Below, one piece after another: positions 41,017 to 50,412 of a DNA stretch of 64,000 nucleotides (position 1 is the stretch's first letter; each line of letters begins with the position of its first letter). The stretch lies in NCBI RefSeq assembly GCF_003289625.1, contig NZ_QMBN01000003.1:640586-704585 (forward strand), given 5' to 3'. Origin of the DNA: Microbacterium sp. SMR1 (lineage in GTDB: Bacteria > Actinomycetota > Actinomycetes > Actinomycetales > Microbacteriaceae). A program made the translations under genes and the position numbers. The notes beneath the pieces are model-generated. The model had not been told where the DNA came from, did no database searches, and saw nothing but the letters and a program-made list of their open reading frames with translations.

Positions 41017-41703
41017 TCATCGCCAGGTCCTCGCGTATGAATCGACGACCTCGGCCGCGTCTCCCACGTCGACGATGCGTCCCGCGGCGACGTGCACGCC
41101 GACCTCGCACCGCCGCGCGAGGTCGAGGTCGTGGGTCACGAGCAGCAGTCGGTGGCCGGTGTCGCCGAGAAGATGACCGGCGATGCGGGCGGCGTTCCGC
41201 CCGTCGAGGAACGCGGTCGGCTCGTCCGCGACGACGAGCTCGGGGTCGCGGACGAAGGCTCCGCACAGGGCGAGCAACTGCTTCTGCCCGCCCGACAGCT
41301 CGTGCGCGGGGTGGTCGCGGAGATCGGTCAGGTCGAACCGATCGAGCGCCCGGTCGACCCGTGCAACGCGGTCGGCGCGCGAGCCGCGATCGCCGCGAAG
41401 CGAGAAGGCGACGTCCTCGGCGACCGTGGGCATGACGATCTGCGCGTCCGGGTTGCTGAAGACGATCGCGACGCGGCGCCGCAGCTCGGCCGCATCCCGG
41501 ACCGGGTCGCAGCCGAGCACCCGGACGGCTCCCGACGTCGGTCGCACGAGTCCGCCGATGAGTCGGGCGAGCGTCGACTTGCCCGAACCGTTGTCGCCGA
41601 CCACCGCGATGGTGCGCGCGTCGAGGCCAAGGGTGAGGGGTTCCAGCACCTGCACGTCCCCGAGGCGGACGGCCGCGGCCTCGAGACGGATGCCGACCGT
41701 CAT
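41017..41703 (-). CDS. bioM: Biotin ECF transporter ATP-binding protein
   Basis: 228 residues. Walker A VVGDNGSGKSTLAR, Q-loop SNPDAQIVMPTVAEDVAF (the ECF-type ATPase signature), LSGGQKQLLALCGAFVRDP, Walker B LVVADEPTAFLD, switch His VTHD. It provides energy for the transporter. Its start overlaps the bioY stop by 4 bases. Confidence 0.92.
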   Translation of the reverse strand: MTVGIRLEAAAVRLGDVQVLEPLTLGLDARTIAVVGDNGSGKSTLARLIGGLVRPTSGAVRVLGCDPVRDAAELRRRVAIVFSNPDAQIVMPTVAEDVAFSLRGDRGSRADRVARVDRALDRFDLTDLRDHPAHELSGGQKQLLALCGAFVRDPELVVADEPTAFLDGRNAARIAGHLLGDTGHRLLLVTHDLDLARRCEVGVHVAAGRIVDVGDAAEVVDSYARTWR

Positions 41704-42341
41704 GCCGGGGCGGCGGTCCGGGTCGGCGCATCATCGCCGGCCCGGGTGCTCGCACGCGGCGCCCACGTGCGCCGGAAGGCGCGAGGGTAGCCGCGCACGA
41801 GTGCTCCGATCACGAGCGTCGCGACGACGACCTTGACGATGTCGCCCGGGACGAAAGCGAGGTTCGCCAGCGCCGCCTGCTCGAGCGGCAGGCGCAGGAC
41901 GAGGCTCTGGACCGGGATGCCGCACGCATACACGACGAGCACCCCGCCGATGAGGAGCCCGGCCACGGTGCGCCACCACACGGGTCGCCGCCCGCCGGCG
42001 TGGACGATCAGCCCCACCACCACGGCGCCGACGAGCCAGCCGACGAGGTAGCCCGCCGTCGGGCCGGCGAAGACCGCGAGCCCGCCGCGGCCGCCCGCGA
42101 GGAGCGGAAGCCCCACGGCGACGAGAGCGAGGAAGGTGCCCACCGAGGCCGCGCCGACGACGGGCCCGAGAACGGCGCCGGCGAGCATCACGCCGAGGGT
42201 CTGCGCCGTGATCGGCACACCCCCGAACAGCGGGAACGAGCCGGGCAGCCCGAGCACGGCGATCAGGGCCGCGAACACCGCGGCGCGGGCGAGGTCGGTC
42301 GCATCGAGCGCGGCGCGCGACGCGGGGATCGACGGGGTCAT
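41700..42341 (-). CDS. bioY: Biotin-specific S component BioY
   Basis: 213 residues with six helices. BioY signatures are VPITAQTLGVMLAGAVLGP and TAGYLVGWLVGA. It binds biotin from outside and is toggled by the BioMN module. An AGGAGGA site precedes the ATG. The gene starts a three-gene operon divergent from a TetR regulator, and the 51-base gap contains two BioQ-like operator sites. Confidence 0.93.
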   Translation of the reverse strand: MTPSIPASRAALDATDLARAAVFAALIAVLGLPGSFPLFGGVPITAQTLGVMLAGAVLGPVVGAASVGTFLALVAVGLPLLAGGRGGLAVFAGPTAGYLVGWLVGAVVVGLIVHAGGRRPVWWRTVAGLLIGGVLVVYACGIPVQSLVLRLPLEQAALANLAFVPGDIVKVVVATLVIGALVRGYPRAFRRTWAPRASTRAGDDAPTRTAAPA

Positions 42342-42350
42342 GGTTCCTCC

Positions 42351-42388
42351 TGAACACCGTTCACGTGAACGGCGTTCAGGTAGAGTAG
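42351..42388. promoter_or_regulatory. Twin TGAAC-N3-GTTCA operators with back-to-back -10 elements
   Basis: Perfect 13-bp palindromes TGAACACCGTTCA (42351-42363) and TGAACGGCGTTCA (42366-42378) are 2 bases apart. They match the BioQ half-site pattern TGAAC-N3-GTT described in corynebacteria. TAGAGT (42381-42386) serves the rightward TetR gene (ATG 6 bases on). The overlapping minus-strand TACTCT (42388-42383) would serve bioY. One bound repressor array could shut both. Confidence 0.75.
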
Positions 42389-42392
42389 CGCC

Positions 42393-43043
42393 ATGATCGC
42401 CGACGATTCAAACCGCGGAGGTCGCGCGCCCCGACGCTCGAGGGACGACGTGGTCGACGCCGCCCTCGAGCTGCTCGACCGGGTCGGCCTGCCCGATCTG
42501 TCGATGCGGCGCCTCGCCGAGCATCTCGGCGTGCAGCCGAGCGCCTTGTATTGGCACGTCGAGAACAAGCAGCAGCTGCTCGCGGCCGTGAGCGCCCGCA
42601 TCCTCCGTCCGGTCAGCGCAGCTGACGAGGCCGGCACGAGCCTCGACGTCGCCGCCCGAGAGGTCGCCGTGCGCCTGCACGACAGCCTGCTCGCCTACCG
42701 CGACGGGGCCGAGGTCGTCTCCAGCTCACTCGCGCTCGGGCTCGTCGAGCCACCCGCGCACGCGCACCTCCGGGCCGTCGCACTCGAACGCGGCGAGTCG
42801 GCTTCTCTCGCCGACACGATCGCCGACACCGTCACCCATTTCGTCGTCGGTTTCACCTTTCACCAGCAGCAGCGCCGCAGCGCCGACGCGTGGGGCGCGG
42901 CCTCGGGCGGCGTCGCCGCCTCACCCGAGCGCATCGCCGCCGGCGACGATGACGGCTTCACCGCGGCGCTCGACCTGATCATCGCGGGGGTGACGACGGT
43001 GCTCGCCGGCGGCGCCACACAGTATCCAGAGCCCCGGCGATGA
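42393..43043 (+). CDS. bioQ: TetR-family regulator, probable biotin repressor (BioQ-like)
   Basis: 216 residues. The TetR DNA-binding part (about 15-65) reads DDVVDAALELLDRVGLPDLS, MRRLAEHLGVQPSALYWHV; the rest resembles the TetR_C class. A leaderless -10 TAGAGT precedes the ATG. Its divergence from bioYMN over twin TGAAC-N3-GTTCA sites supports a biotin role; in corynebacteria and mycobacteria BioQ is of this family. The name is inferred from context. The 3' end overlaps the convergent DUF2809 gene by 65 bases. Confidence 0.78.
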   Translation: MIADDSNRGGRAPRRSRDDVVDAALELLDRVGLPDLSMRRLAEHLGVQPSALYWHVENKQQLLAAVSARILRPVSAADEAGTSLDVAAREVAVRLHDSLLAYRDGAEVVSSSLALGLVEPPAHAHLRAVALERGESASLADTIADTVTHFVVGFTFHQQQRRSADAWGAASGGVAASPERIAAGDDDGFTAALDLIIAGVTTVLAGGATQYPEPRR

Positions 43044-43404
43044 CGATCGTCACGACGTAGACGAGCAGGTCGCGCGCGTCGAACACCGTCCCAAGCACCA
43101 GGACCGCCGGCGGGAAGACGGCGGCCGCCCGCGCGGGCAGATCGCTCAGCTGCAGCAGCTCGACCGCGATGCACCAGATGCCGGCGACCGCCGCGACGAC
43201 GACGGTTGCGGCACGGGGTGCGACGGCGACGACGAGAGCGTAGATCAACACGGCGTAGAGCGCGTCACCGGCGATGTCGGTCGCGGCGGTGTCGGGCAGG
43301 ATGCCGTGGACCACGAGCCCTGCCGCGACGACAGCGACGGCCAGCGCGGCCGCGCCCCAGCGCCGGGCTGCGCGGCCGGTGGTCACAGCCGGTCGCGGAG
43401 CCAC
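42979..43404 (-). CDS. DUF2809-family membrane protein
   Basis: 141 residues with four helices. LPDTAATDIAGDALYAVLIY and IWCIAVELLQLSDLPARAAA are the typical DUF2809 blocks. Function is unknown. Its 3' end overlaps the TetR gene on the other strand by 65 bases, and its start overlaps the end of the Nudix gene by 22 bases, so it is probably translated from the Nudix message. Confidence 0.75.
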   Translation of the reverse strand: MAPRPAVTTGRAARRWGAAALAVAVVAAGLVVHGILPDTAATDIAGDALYAVLIYALVVAVAPRAATVVVAAVAGIWCIAVELLQLSDLPARAAAVFPPAVLVLGTVFDARDLLVYVVTIVIAGALDTVWRRRRAPSSPPR

Positions 43405-44273
43405 GACGTCGAGACCGCCCGGGCCCCCACCGCCTCGACGCGAGCGCGCAGCTCGCGATCCGACGTCACGACGCTGACCCGCTCACCCGCGGCCACGGCG
43501 GCAGTGGTCGCCTCGACGATCGCATCGTCACCGGCGGCCGGTGCGCGAGCGAGCTCGACCCCCGCGGGGGCGGTGACGTCGCGCGCCTGCCCCTCGACGA
43601 CGGCGACCACGCGCGGAAACCAGATGTCTTCGGGGAGCTCCAGGTCCGCGGCATCCATCCCCCGCTCGGCCAACGCCGCCACCTGGGCGAGCAGCCGCTC
43701 GGCGGCACCGGCCCGATCGCGCCACCAGCCGTCGGGGACCGAACCGACCACGTTCGCGACGTCGACGATGACGGTCGGGCGTAGCGAGAGCAGGCCGCGC
43801 AGCCGGGGCCAGGATGCCGCGAACCCGGGATGCAGCGGGAAGGACTCGACCTCATCGATGGGAACCCACGCGAGCTCGCGACTCTCGGGATCGCTGATGA
43901 CCGGGTGGAAGGGCGTCGTGACGTCGGCCACGAGGGTGCCGTAGGTCCACACCCCGACATCCAGCACGGACAGGAACCGCGGAGCAACGGCGTCCGCGGG
44001 AACGCCGGCCTCTTCGGCCGACTCGCGCAACGCTCCGTCGCGCGCGGACTCCCCCGCGTGACGCGCGCCGCCGGGAAGACCCCAGGTGTCGCCGAAGTGG
44101 CTCCACGACACCCGATGCTGCAGCAGCACGCCCCACTCCGGATCGATGGCCAGCAGGCCCGCGGCACCGAAGCGCCCCCAGTACCGCTCGCCCGACGGCG
44201 CCACGACCCACGCGTCGCCGGGATCGCGCGGGCCGTGCGGCGGGCGCGGGGCGGCGGCGGGATCGTCGGTCAT
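43383..44273 (-). CDS. Nudix hydrolase fused to an NYN/PIN-like nuclease domain
   Basis: 296 residues from MTDDPAAAPRP. The Nudix domain (about 25-150) has GGARHAGESARDGALRESAE followed by EAG (Nudix box). The second part (about 168-296) begins TVIVDVANVVGSVPDGWWRD and shows VVAVVEG, AGDDAIVEAT and VVTSDRELRARVEAVGA, the acidic residue pattern of NYN/PIN nucleases. The fusion suggests clean-up of a nucleotide or capped RNA end followed by cleavage, but the substrate is unknown. CAGGCT six bases before the ATG may be a leaderless -10. Confidence 0.8.
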   Translation of the reverse strand: MTDDPAAAPRPPHGPRDPGDAWVVAPSGERYWGRFGAAGLLAIDPEWGVLLQHRVSWSHFGDTWGLPGGARHAGESARDGALRESAEEAGVPADAVAPRFLSVLDVGVWTYGTLVADVTTPFHPVISDPESRELAWVPIDEVESFPLHPGFAASWPRLRGLLSLRPTVIVDVANVVGSVPDGWWRDRAGAAERLLAQVAALAERGMDAADLELPEDIWFPRVVAVVEGQARDVTAPAGVELARAPAAGDDAIVEATTAAVAAGERVSVVTSDRELRARVEAVGARAVSTSWLRDRL

Positions 44274-44354
44274 CCTCACAGCCTGACACAGCCGCGGTCC
44301 GCGGGCCCGTGATTGGCATCGTGTTACCAGCGGGATCTCCCCGGTGCTGCGGCG

Positions 44355-44360
44355 CACAAT
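44355..44360 (+). promoter_or_regulatory. -10 element of leaderless promoter (acetyltransferase)
   Basis: CACAAT is followed after 6 bases by the GTG at 44367; no ribosome site is visible. Confidence 0.4.
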
Positions 44361-44366
44361 GGGATC

Positions 44367-44786
44367 GTGGAGTACGAGATCGATGACTCACCCGCCCGCA
44401 TCCAGCGCGACGTCGTATGGCGCTGGCTCTCGTCCGAGGCCTACTGGGGCCGCTGGCGTGAGCGCTCCGTGCTCGAGGCGCAGCTCGACGCGGCCTGGCG
44501 GGTCGTCGGGGCCTACCGCGCCGACACCGGAGAACAGATCGGCTTCGCCCGCGCGGCATCCGATGGTGCGAGCTTCGCCTATCTCGCCGACGTATTCGTC
44601 GTCGCCGAGCACCAGGGCGCGGGCGTCGCGCACCGCATCCTCCGGCGCATGATCGACGAGGGCCCGGGGCACGACTTCCGCTGGACGCTGTTCACGCGCG
44701 ACGCGCACAGCCTCTACGCCGAGTTCGGCTTCGAGACCCCCGACGAGACCGCGATGGTGCGTCGCGCATCACCCGCCAAGCGCTGA
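44367..44786 (+). CDS. GNAT-family N-acetyltransferase
   Basis: 139 residues from a GTG. The acetyl-CoA loop is VVAEHQGAGVAHRILRRMID (Q/RxxGxG/A), with LADVFV as strand beta4 and LYAEFGFETPDE at the end. The N-terminal block YWGRWRERSVLEAQLDAAWR resembles a group of small GNATs that act on unidentified amines. It is alone between divergent and tandem neighbours, so the substrate cannot be inferred. Confidence 0.87.
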   Translation: MEYEIDDSPARIQRDVVWRWLSSEAYWGRWRERSVLEAQLDAAWRVVGAYRADTGEQIGFARAASDGASFAYLADVFVVAEHQGAGVAHRILRRMIDEGPGHDFRWTLFTRDAHSLYAEFGFETPDETAMVRRASPAKR

Positions 44787-44873
44787 GGCAGCAGAAACCG
44801 GTGGACGCGCTCCGGCAGCGATCAGCACGGCGCTGCCTGTGGATAGTCGAGGCGCGATGTCGGAGGTCCGTGA

Positions 44874-44895
44874 CATGATTCGAACATGCATTCGA
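44874..44895 (+). promoter_or_regulatory. SOS-box-like palindrome over the start of the HNH gene
   Basis: TCGAACATGCATTCGA (44880-44895) fits the Gram-positive LexA box TCGAAC-N4-GTTCGA with one mismatch and contains the start ATG (44886). CATGAT (44874-44879) six bases before the ATG is a possible leaderless -10. LexA bound here would cover the transcription start. Confidence 0.55.
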
Positions 44896-46154
44896 ATGAT
44901 GGACTCGGCGGCGGGATGGGTAGCGACGGTGATGTCGCTGCCCTCGCTCAGCTGGTCGCGGATGCGGAGGGGGCGGCGGACGTCGTTCGGGCTGGTCAGG
45001 TGCGTGAGGTTCGGGTGCTTGCCGCGGCCGGGGTGCTCGCGGAGAAGCAGGCTGCTGGGGCATCGGAGAAGGTCAAGGCGCGGGAGATGGCGCTGCGCGG
45101 GATCGCCGCGGAGCTGGCCGGTGTGTTCGTCGCGACCGACCGGACACTGCAGCGTCGGATCGACGAGGCGCGCGATCTGGTCGACAACTTCCCGCTGACG
45201 ATGGCCGCGTGGGAGGCCGGGCGCATCGTGCGTGGGCACGTGCGGGTGATCCAGGAGATCGGATGCCTCGTGCCCGTGGCGGATCGTGCGGAGTTCGAAC
45301 GCGCCGCGGTTGAACGGTGCGAGGGCGAGACGCCTAACCGGGTGCGGGACGCGTTGCGGATGATCGCGGAGCGGATTCACCCGCGGACGTTCACGGAGCG
45401 GCACGAGGAAGCCGCGGCGGGGCGGTGCGTGCGGGTGCAGGCCGGGTCCGACGGGATGTCCGATCTGATCGCGACCCTGCCGACTGTGATCGCGGACGGG
45501 ATCGTGGACCGGCTCACCCGGCAGGCGCGCGAGATCATCAACGCCCGGGCGCAGGCTGAAGCGCCTGGCACGCCTGACACTCGAGCCGACGCGAACGGCG
45601 CTTTACCCGATGCCGACACGACGATTCGCGACGGGTCGTCGTTCATCGACGATGCCCGCACCATCGACCAGGTCCGCGCGGACGTGTTCTCCGACCTCCT
45701 CCTCGCGGGGACGCCTGCTCTCGACCCCACCGGCACCGGTGACGGCAACGGAACCCTCGGCGCGATCCGGGCACACGTGCAGGTGGCCGTGTCGGCACTC
45801 ACGCTGATGGGTCAGGACGACGGGCCCGCGGATCTGGCGGGGCGCTCCCCCATCGATGCGAACACCGCACGCGAACTCGCAGGTAACGCGACCTCCTGGG
45901 ACCGGTTGCTCACCCACCCGGTCACCGGAACCGTCCTCGAGTGCGACACCTACCGGCCCACCGCCGCCATGGTCAGGCTGCTCCGAGCCCGAGACCGGCA
46001 CTGCCGATTCCCCGGATGCCGACAACCCGCCATCCGCTGCGAACTCGACCACACCATCGCCGCATCCGACGGTGGCGCGACGCACGTGTGCAACCTCGCC
46101 AACCTCTGCAAGAGACACCACGACGTCAAACACCACACCCGATGGCGAGTCTAA
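44886..46154 (+). CDS. DUF222 domain protein with C-terminal HNH nuclease (13E12-type)
   Basis: 422 residues. The DUF222 region (about 15-330) is helical, with QVREVRVLAAAGVLAEKQ and TMAAWEAGRIVRGHVRVI. The HNH nuclease at the end reads RDRHCRFPGCRQPAIRCELD, HTIAASDGG, LCKRHHDVKHH (Cys pairs and catalytic His). This is the 13E12 repeat family that is multicopy in actinobacteria. A role in DNA cutting is assumed but not proven. Internal start choices exist (ATG at 44916 gives MGSDGD). The SOS-like site suggests DNA-damage control. Confidence 0.87.
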   Translation: MHSNDGLGGGMGSDGDVAALAQLVADAEGAADVVRAGQVREVRVLAAAGVLAEKQAAGASEKVKAREMALRGIAAELAGVFVATDRTLQRRIDEARDLVDNFPLTMAAWEAGRIVRGHVRVIQEIGCLVPVADRAEFERAAVERCEGETPNRVRDALRMIAERIHPRTFTERHEEAAAGRCVRVQAGSDGMSDLIATLPTVIADGIVDRLTRQAREIINARAQAEAPGTPDTRADANGALPDADTTIRDGSSFIDDARTIDQVRADVFSDLLLAGTPALDPTGTGDGNGTLGAIRAHVQVAVSALTLMGQDDGPADLAGRSPIDANTARELAGNATSWDRLLTHPVTGTVLECDTYRPTAAMVRLLRARDRHCRFPGCRQPAIRCELDHTIAASDGGATHVCNLANLCKRHHDVKHHTRWRV

Positions 46155-46312
46155 CAGCTCGCGGGCGGAAGGCTGATCTGGACATCACCGACCGGACGGA
46201 TCTACCGCGAAGACGCATCACCACCGCTCGTCGCCTTCACGACCACGGATCCACCCGGCCCGGGGGCTCCACCTTTCTGAGCACGAGCGGCCGCGGGGTG
46301 CTGCGCCGGGCG
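46155..46312. other. Intergenic gap between convergent genes
   Basis: 158 bases between the HNH gene (rightward) and der (leftward). I see no reading frame with coding character, RNA fold or clear terminator hairpin. Confidence 0.4.
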
Positions 46313-47839
46313 TCAGCGCTGGCGCTTCTCGCGCACCCGCATGTTCGTCACGATCGGCGTGCCCTCGAAGCCGAAGATCTCGCGCAGCCGTCGCTGGATG
46401 AACCGGCGGTAGCCCGGGTCGAGGAACCCGGTCGTGAACAGCACGAATGTCGGCGGGCGCGTCGACGCCTGGGTCCCGAACAGGATGCGGGGCTGCTTGC
46501 CGCCGCGCAGCGGGTGCGGGTGCTCCGCGACGAGTTCGGCGAGGAACGCGTTGAACTTGCCCGTCGGGATGCGCTGGTCCCACGACTGCAGCGCGGTCTC
46601 GAGAGCGGGAACCAGCTTGTCGAGGTGACGACCGGTACGGGCCGAGAGGTTGACGCGCGGCGCCCACGTGACGTGCGCGAGGTCCTGCTCGATCTCGCGC
46701 TCGAGGTAGCGGCGACGGTCGGCGTTGTCCATGTCGGCGTCGTTGAGGCGGTCCCACTTGTTGAACGCGAGCACGAGCGCTCGACCGGACTCGAGCACGA
46801 GGTCGATGATGTTGAGGTCCTGCACGCTGATCGACTCGGTCACGTCGAGCACGACGACGGCGACCTCGGCCTTCTCGAGGGCCGCTGACGTGCGCAGCGA
46901 CGCGTAGAAGTCCGCACCCTGCTGCAGGTGCACCCGTCGACGGATGCCGGCCGTGTCGACGAGTCGCCACAGCTTGCCGCCGAGTTCGACGACCTCGTCG
47001 ACGGGGTCGCGGGTCGTGCCCGCGAGGTCGTTCACGACGACGCGCTCCTCGCCCGCGGCCTTGTTGAGCAGCGACGACTTGCCGACGTTCGGGCGCCCCA
47101 GGATCGCGACGCGACGGGGTCCGCCCAGCTCGTTCTTCGCGACGGCCGAGACCTCGGGGAGCACCTTCATGATCTCGTCGAGAAGATCCGCGACTCCACG
47201 CCCGTGGATGGCCGAAACGGGGTGCGGCTCGCCCAGGCCGAGGTTCCACAGCGCCGCAGCCTCGGGCTCCTGGCGCGCGTCATCGATCTTGTTCGCGATG
47301 AGGAAGACCGGCTTGTCGCTCTTGCGCAGCAGACGGACGACGGCCTCGTCGGTGGCGGTGGCCCCGACCATCGCGTCGACGACGAACAGCACGACATCCG
47401 CGAGGTCGATCGCGACCTCGGCCTGCGCGGCCACCGAACGGTCGATGCCTCGGGCGTCGGGCTCCCACCCGCCGGTGTCGACGAGGGTGAAACGGCGGTC
47501 CATCCACTCGGCCTTGTAGCTGACGCGGTCACGCGTGACACCCGGGGTGTCCTCGACGACGGCTTCGCGCCGACCCAGGATGCGGTTGACCAGCGCCGAC
47601 TTCCCGACGTTCGGACGCCCGACGATGGCGACCACCGGCAGCGCCGGGAGCACCTCGACGACCTCGCCACCCGCGGTCAGGCCCGCGAGCAGGTCAGCAT
47701 CCTCATCATCGAGCTCGTAGTCGGCGAGGGTCGCCCGCAGCGCGGCGGCCCGCTGGTCGGCGAGCTCCTCGTCGAGGTTCGCGAGCTTCTCCTCGAGCTG
47801 GTCGGGACCGCCCTGGTACTCGTCTTCGGTCGTAGCCAT
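46313..47839 (-). CDS. der: Ribosome biogenesis GTPase Der (EngA)
   Basis: 508 residues, slightly longer than usual because of an acidic N-terminal leader (about 1-65). There are two GTPase domains in tandem: [13 protein letters not shown] with DTGGW and NKID, then [13 protein letters not shown] with DTAGI and NKWD. A C-terminal KH-like domain ends [15 protein letters not shown]. It helps mature the 50S subunit. Its ATG shares bases with the cmk stop, the last step of a long overlapping operon. Confidence 0.96.
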   Translation of the reverse strand: MATTEDEYQGGPDQLEEKLANLDEELADQRAAALRATLADYELDDEDADLLAGLTAGGEVVEVLPALPVVAIVGRPNVGKSALVNRILGRREAVVEDTPGVTRDRVSYKAEWMDRRFTLVDTGGWEPDARGIDRSVAAQAEVAIDLADVVLFVVDAMVGATATDEAVVRLLRKSDKPVFLIANKIDDARQEPEAAALWNLGLGEPHPVSAIHGRGVADLLDEIMKVLPEVSAVAKNELGGPRRVAILGRPNVGKSSLLNKAAGEERVVVNDLAGTTRDPVDEVVELGGKLWRLVDTAGIRRRVHLQQGADFYASLRTSAALEKAEVAVVVLDVTESISVQDLNIIDLVLESGRALVLAFNKWDRLNDADMDNADRRRYLEREIEQDLAHVTWAPRVNLSARTGRHLDKLVPALETALQSWDQRIPTGKFNAFLAELVAEHPHPLRGGKQPRILFGTQASTRPPTFVLFTTGFLDPGYRRFIQRRLREIFGFEGTPIVTNMRVREKRQR

Positions 47840-48519
47840 CAGTTCTCTCCTGTCGCGGTGCGAACGACGTCGATGACGGCGTCCACGGTCCGATCGAAGT
47901 CCAATTCGGTCGAGTCGACCACCACGACGCCGGGCGCCGCGGTGAGGAAGTCGACGACCTTCGAGTCCGACGCGTCACGCCGGTGGAGCGCCTCGGCGAC
48001 AGCCGCGGCATCCTCCCCCGTGAGCTCGGCGCTGCGGCGCGCGGCGCGCACCTCGGGGCTGGCGGTCAGCAGGATGCGCACGGGCGCATCGGGGAAGACC
48101 ACGGTGGTGATGTCCCGCCCCTCGACGATGACACCGGCCGATCCGGATGCCGCCACGAGCGCCCGGAACAGGACGTTCACGCGCTCGCGCACCTCGGGCA
48201 CGCGGGCGACGCCGCTGACGGCCGCCGAGACGCGAGGCTCGCGGATGTCGTCGGTGACGAAGACGTCGCCGACGCGAACCCAGTGGTCATCGGGGTCGAG
48301 CGAGATCGCGTAGTCGAAACCGTCGAGGGCGCGCACCACGGCGTCCGTGTCGGCGGTGTCGTCACCGCCCTCGAGCACGCGCCACGCGAGCGCACGGTAG
48401 GCGGCGCCGGTGTCGAGGAAGCCGTAGCCGAGCACGCGGGCGGCCTGCTTCGACACGCTCGACTTGCCGCTGCCGGCGGGCCCGTCGATCGCGACGGTGA
48501 CGGGAGACGACTCAGGCAT
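47839..48519 (-). CDS. cmk: Cytidylate kinase
   Basis: 226 residues from the ATG at 48519 (a GTG at 48528 is also in frame). [20 protein letters not shown] is the phosphate loop, [12 protein letters not shown] and [15 protein letters not shown] are CMP-kinase signatures, and RRDASDSKV follows. It phosphorylates CMP and dCMP. The start overlaps tyrA by 8 bases, and the order cmk-der is conserved in actinobacteria. Confidence 0.95.
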   Translation of the reverse strand: MPESSPVTVAIDGPAGSGKSSVSKQAARVLGYGFLDTGAAYRALAWRVLEGGDDTADTDAVVRALDGFDYAISLDPDDHWVRVGDVFVTDDIREPRVSAAVSGVARVPEVRERVNVLFRALVAASGSAGVIVEGRDITTVVFPDAPVRILLTASPEVRAARRSAELTGEDAAAVAEALHRRDASDSKVVDFLTAAPGVVVVDSTELDFDRTVDAVIDVVRTATGEN

Positions 48520-49639
48520 GGGGAACACTCGCGATCTTCCAGCCGCGCTTCTCGAGCCCGGCGACGGCTTCGTGGACGGCGCTGGGGACGACGCTCAGCT
48601 CGGCCAGCCCGAACTGCGCGCCCGGGGAGTGCTCGAGGCGGAGGTCCTCGATGTTCACCCCGAGCTCGCCGAGGTCGCCGAACAGGCGCCCGAGCTGACC
48701 CGCGGTGTCGTCGACGCGCACGACGATCTGCTCGAAGCGGCGATTCTGACCGTGCTTGCCGGGCAGCCGCTCGACGCCCTCGTTGCCGCGACGGATGGTG
48801 TCGGCGAGCGCGCGGCGGGCACCGGGGGCCGCCGGGTCGCGCAGCGCGTCGGCCACTGCACGCAGGTCGCCCGCCAGATCATCGAGCACGGCGACGACGG
48901 GGGCCGCGTTCGCGCCGAGGATCTGCACCCAGAGTTCGGGAGCGGATGCCGCGATGCGCGTCGTGTCGCGCACGCCCTGACCGGTCAGGCGCAGGGATCC
49001 CTCGGGAGCGGCGACGAAGCGTCCGGCGAGGAGGCTCGCCACCAGCTGCGGGACGTGCGAGGTGAGGGCGACCGCTTCGTCGTGCTCCTGCGGTGTCATC
49101 TCGAGCGGCATCGCGCCGAGGTCGAGCGCGAGCCCTTCGACGACCGCGAGATCGGAGGCGCGCGTCTCATCGTCACGGCACACGACCCACGGGCGACCGA
49201 TGAAGATGTCGGCACGCGCCGAGATCGCGCCGCCCCGCTCGCGGCCGGCGAGCGGGTGCGAGCCGATGTAGTGGGTGAGGTCGACCCCGCGCTTGCGCAG
49301 CTCGAGGTAAGGCTCGAGCTTGACGCTCGCGACATCCGTCACGACGACGCCGGGGTGGGCGCGCAGCTCGCGCTCGATCACATCCGCCGTGACGTCGGGC
49401 GGCACCGCGACCACGATGAGGACGGGGCGGTCGTCCGGGGCCGCGAGCCGGCCCGCGCCGTAGTCGACGGCGAGCCGCAGCTGAGCGGGCGAGGCGTCGT
49501 CGAGGACGACGTCGACTCCGAGCAGACGCAGGGCGTGACCGATGCTCGAGCCGAGCAGGCCCGCGCCGACGATGCGCACGGTGCCGGCCGTGCGCGCGGC
49601 ACGGCCGGGGCGCACGGGATCGAGCGAGGAATCGGTCAC
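48512..49639 (-). CDS. tyrA: Prephenate dehydrogenase with ACT domain
   Basis: 375 residues. The NAD-binding fold [17 protein letters not shown] starts near 24. [15 protein letters not shown] holds the substrate-binding His, and [11 protein letters not shown] ends an ACT domain (about 300-375), probably the tyrosine feedback site. It converts prephenate to hydroxyphenylpyruvate for tyrosine. It overlaps rluB by 4 bases. Confidence 0.93.
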   Translation of the reverse strand: MTDSSLDPVRPGRAARTAGTVRIVGAGLLGSSIGHALRLLGVDVVLDDASPAQLRLAVDYGAGRLAAPDDRPVLIVVAVPPDVTADVIERELRAHPGVVVTDVASVKLEPYLELRKRGVDLTHYIGSHPLAGRERGGAISARADIFIGRPWVVCRDDETRASDLAVVEGLALDLGAMPLEMTPQEHDEAVALTSHVPQLVASLLAGRFVAAPEGSLRLTGQGVRDTTRIAASAPELWVQILGANAAPVVAVLDDLAGDLRAVADALRDPAAPGARRALADTIRRGNEGVERLPGKHGQNRRFEQIVVRVDDTAGQLGRLFGDLGELGVNIEDLRLEHSPGAQFGLAELSVVPSAVHEAVAGLEKRGWKIASVPHA

Positions 49640-50412
49640 GGGTTCTCCGGAGAAGTCGGGTGCTCGGGGGCACCGTGGGCGCTGCGCGAGAGCGTCAGCA
49701 GCGCACCGCGTTCCACTGTAGTCAACTCCCGGGCGCGTCCCGCCGGGAGGGTTCCCAGGTGGAGCGGCCCGAACTGTCGCCGCACGAGCTCGAGAACCGG
49801 ATGCCCGACCTCGGCCATCATGCGCCGCACGATGCGATTGCGGCCCGAGTGGAGCGTCAGCTCGACGAGGCTCGTCTCACCCGACGTGTCGAGCAGCCGC
49901 GCCTTGTCGGCCGCGATCGGGCCGTCGTCGAGCTCGACGCCTTTCGTCAGCCGTGCGATCGTCTGCGGGGTCACGCGCCCGCGCACCTTCGCGATGTACA
50001 CCTTCGTCACCCCGAACGAGGGGTGAGCCAGGACGTGGGCGAGCTCGCCGTCGTTCGTGAGCACGAGCAGACCGCTGGTCTCGGCATCCAGGCGGCCGAC
50101 GTTGTACAGGCGCTCGTCCCAGTCCTTCGTGAACCGGCGCAGGTCGGCACGGCCCTTCTCGTCCTTCATCGAGCTGACGACACCCGTCGGCTTGTTGAGC
50201 ATGACGTAGCGCTTCGTCGTGTCGAGCTGCACGGCGGTGCCGTCGACGTCGACCCTGTCGACAGCCGGGTCGATGCGGCTGCCGAGCTCGGTCACGACGA
50301 CACCGTTGACCCGCACGCGTCCCTCGACGATCAGCTGCTCGCACACGCGGCGCGACGCCACCCCGGCATTGGCCAGGACCTTCTGCAGGCGTACCCCTTC
50401 GGCATCCGTCAT
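49636..50412 (-). CDS. rluB: 23S rRNA pseudouridine synthase, RluB/RsuA family
   Basis: 258 residues from the ATG at 50412, overlapping scpB by 4 bases. The S4 domain VRLQKVLANAGVASRRVCEQ is followed by the synthase domain with the catalytic Asp in GRLDAETSGLLVLTNDGE and LHSGRNRIVRRMMAEVGHPV. It modifies a uridine in large-subunit rRNA. It forms the standard scpA-scpB-rluB order. Confidence 0.92.
   Translation of the reverse strand: MTDAEGVRLQKVLANAGVASRRVCEQLIVEGRVRVNGVVVTELGSRIDPAVDRVDVDGTAVQLDTTKRYVMLNKPTGVVSSMKDEKGRADLRRFTKDWDERLYNVGRLDAETSGLLVLTNDGELAHVLAHPSFGVTKVYIAKVRGRVTPQTIARLTKGVELDDGPIAADKARLLDTSGETSLVELTLHSGRNRIVRRMMAEVGHPVLELVRRQFGPLHLGTLPAGRARELTTVERGALLTLSRSAHGAPEHPTSPENP

Noticed and set aside
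42979..43043. 65-base convergent overlap of the TetR and DUF2809 genes considered as an annotation error
   Set aside because: Both frames keep family-typical C-termini up to their stops, so a genuine 3' overlap is more likely.
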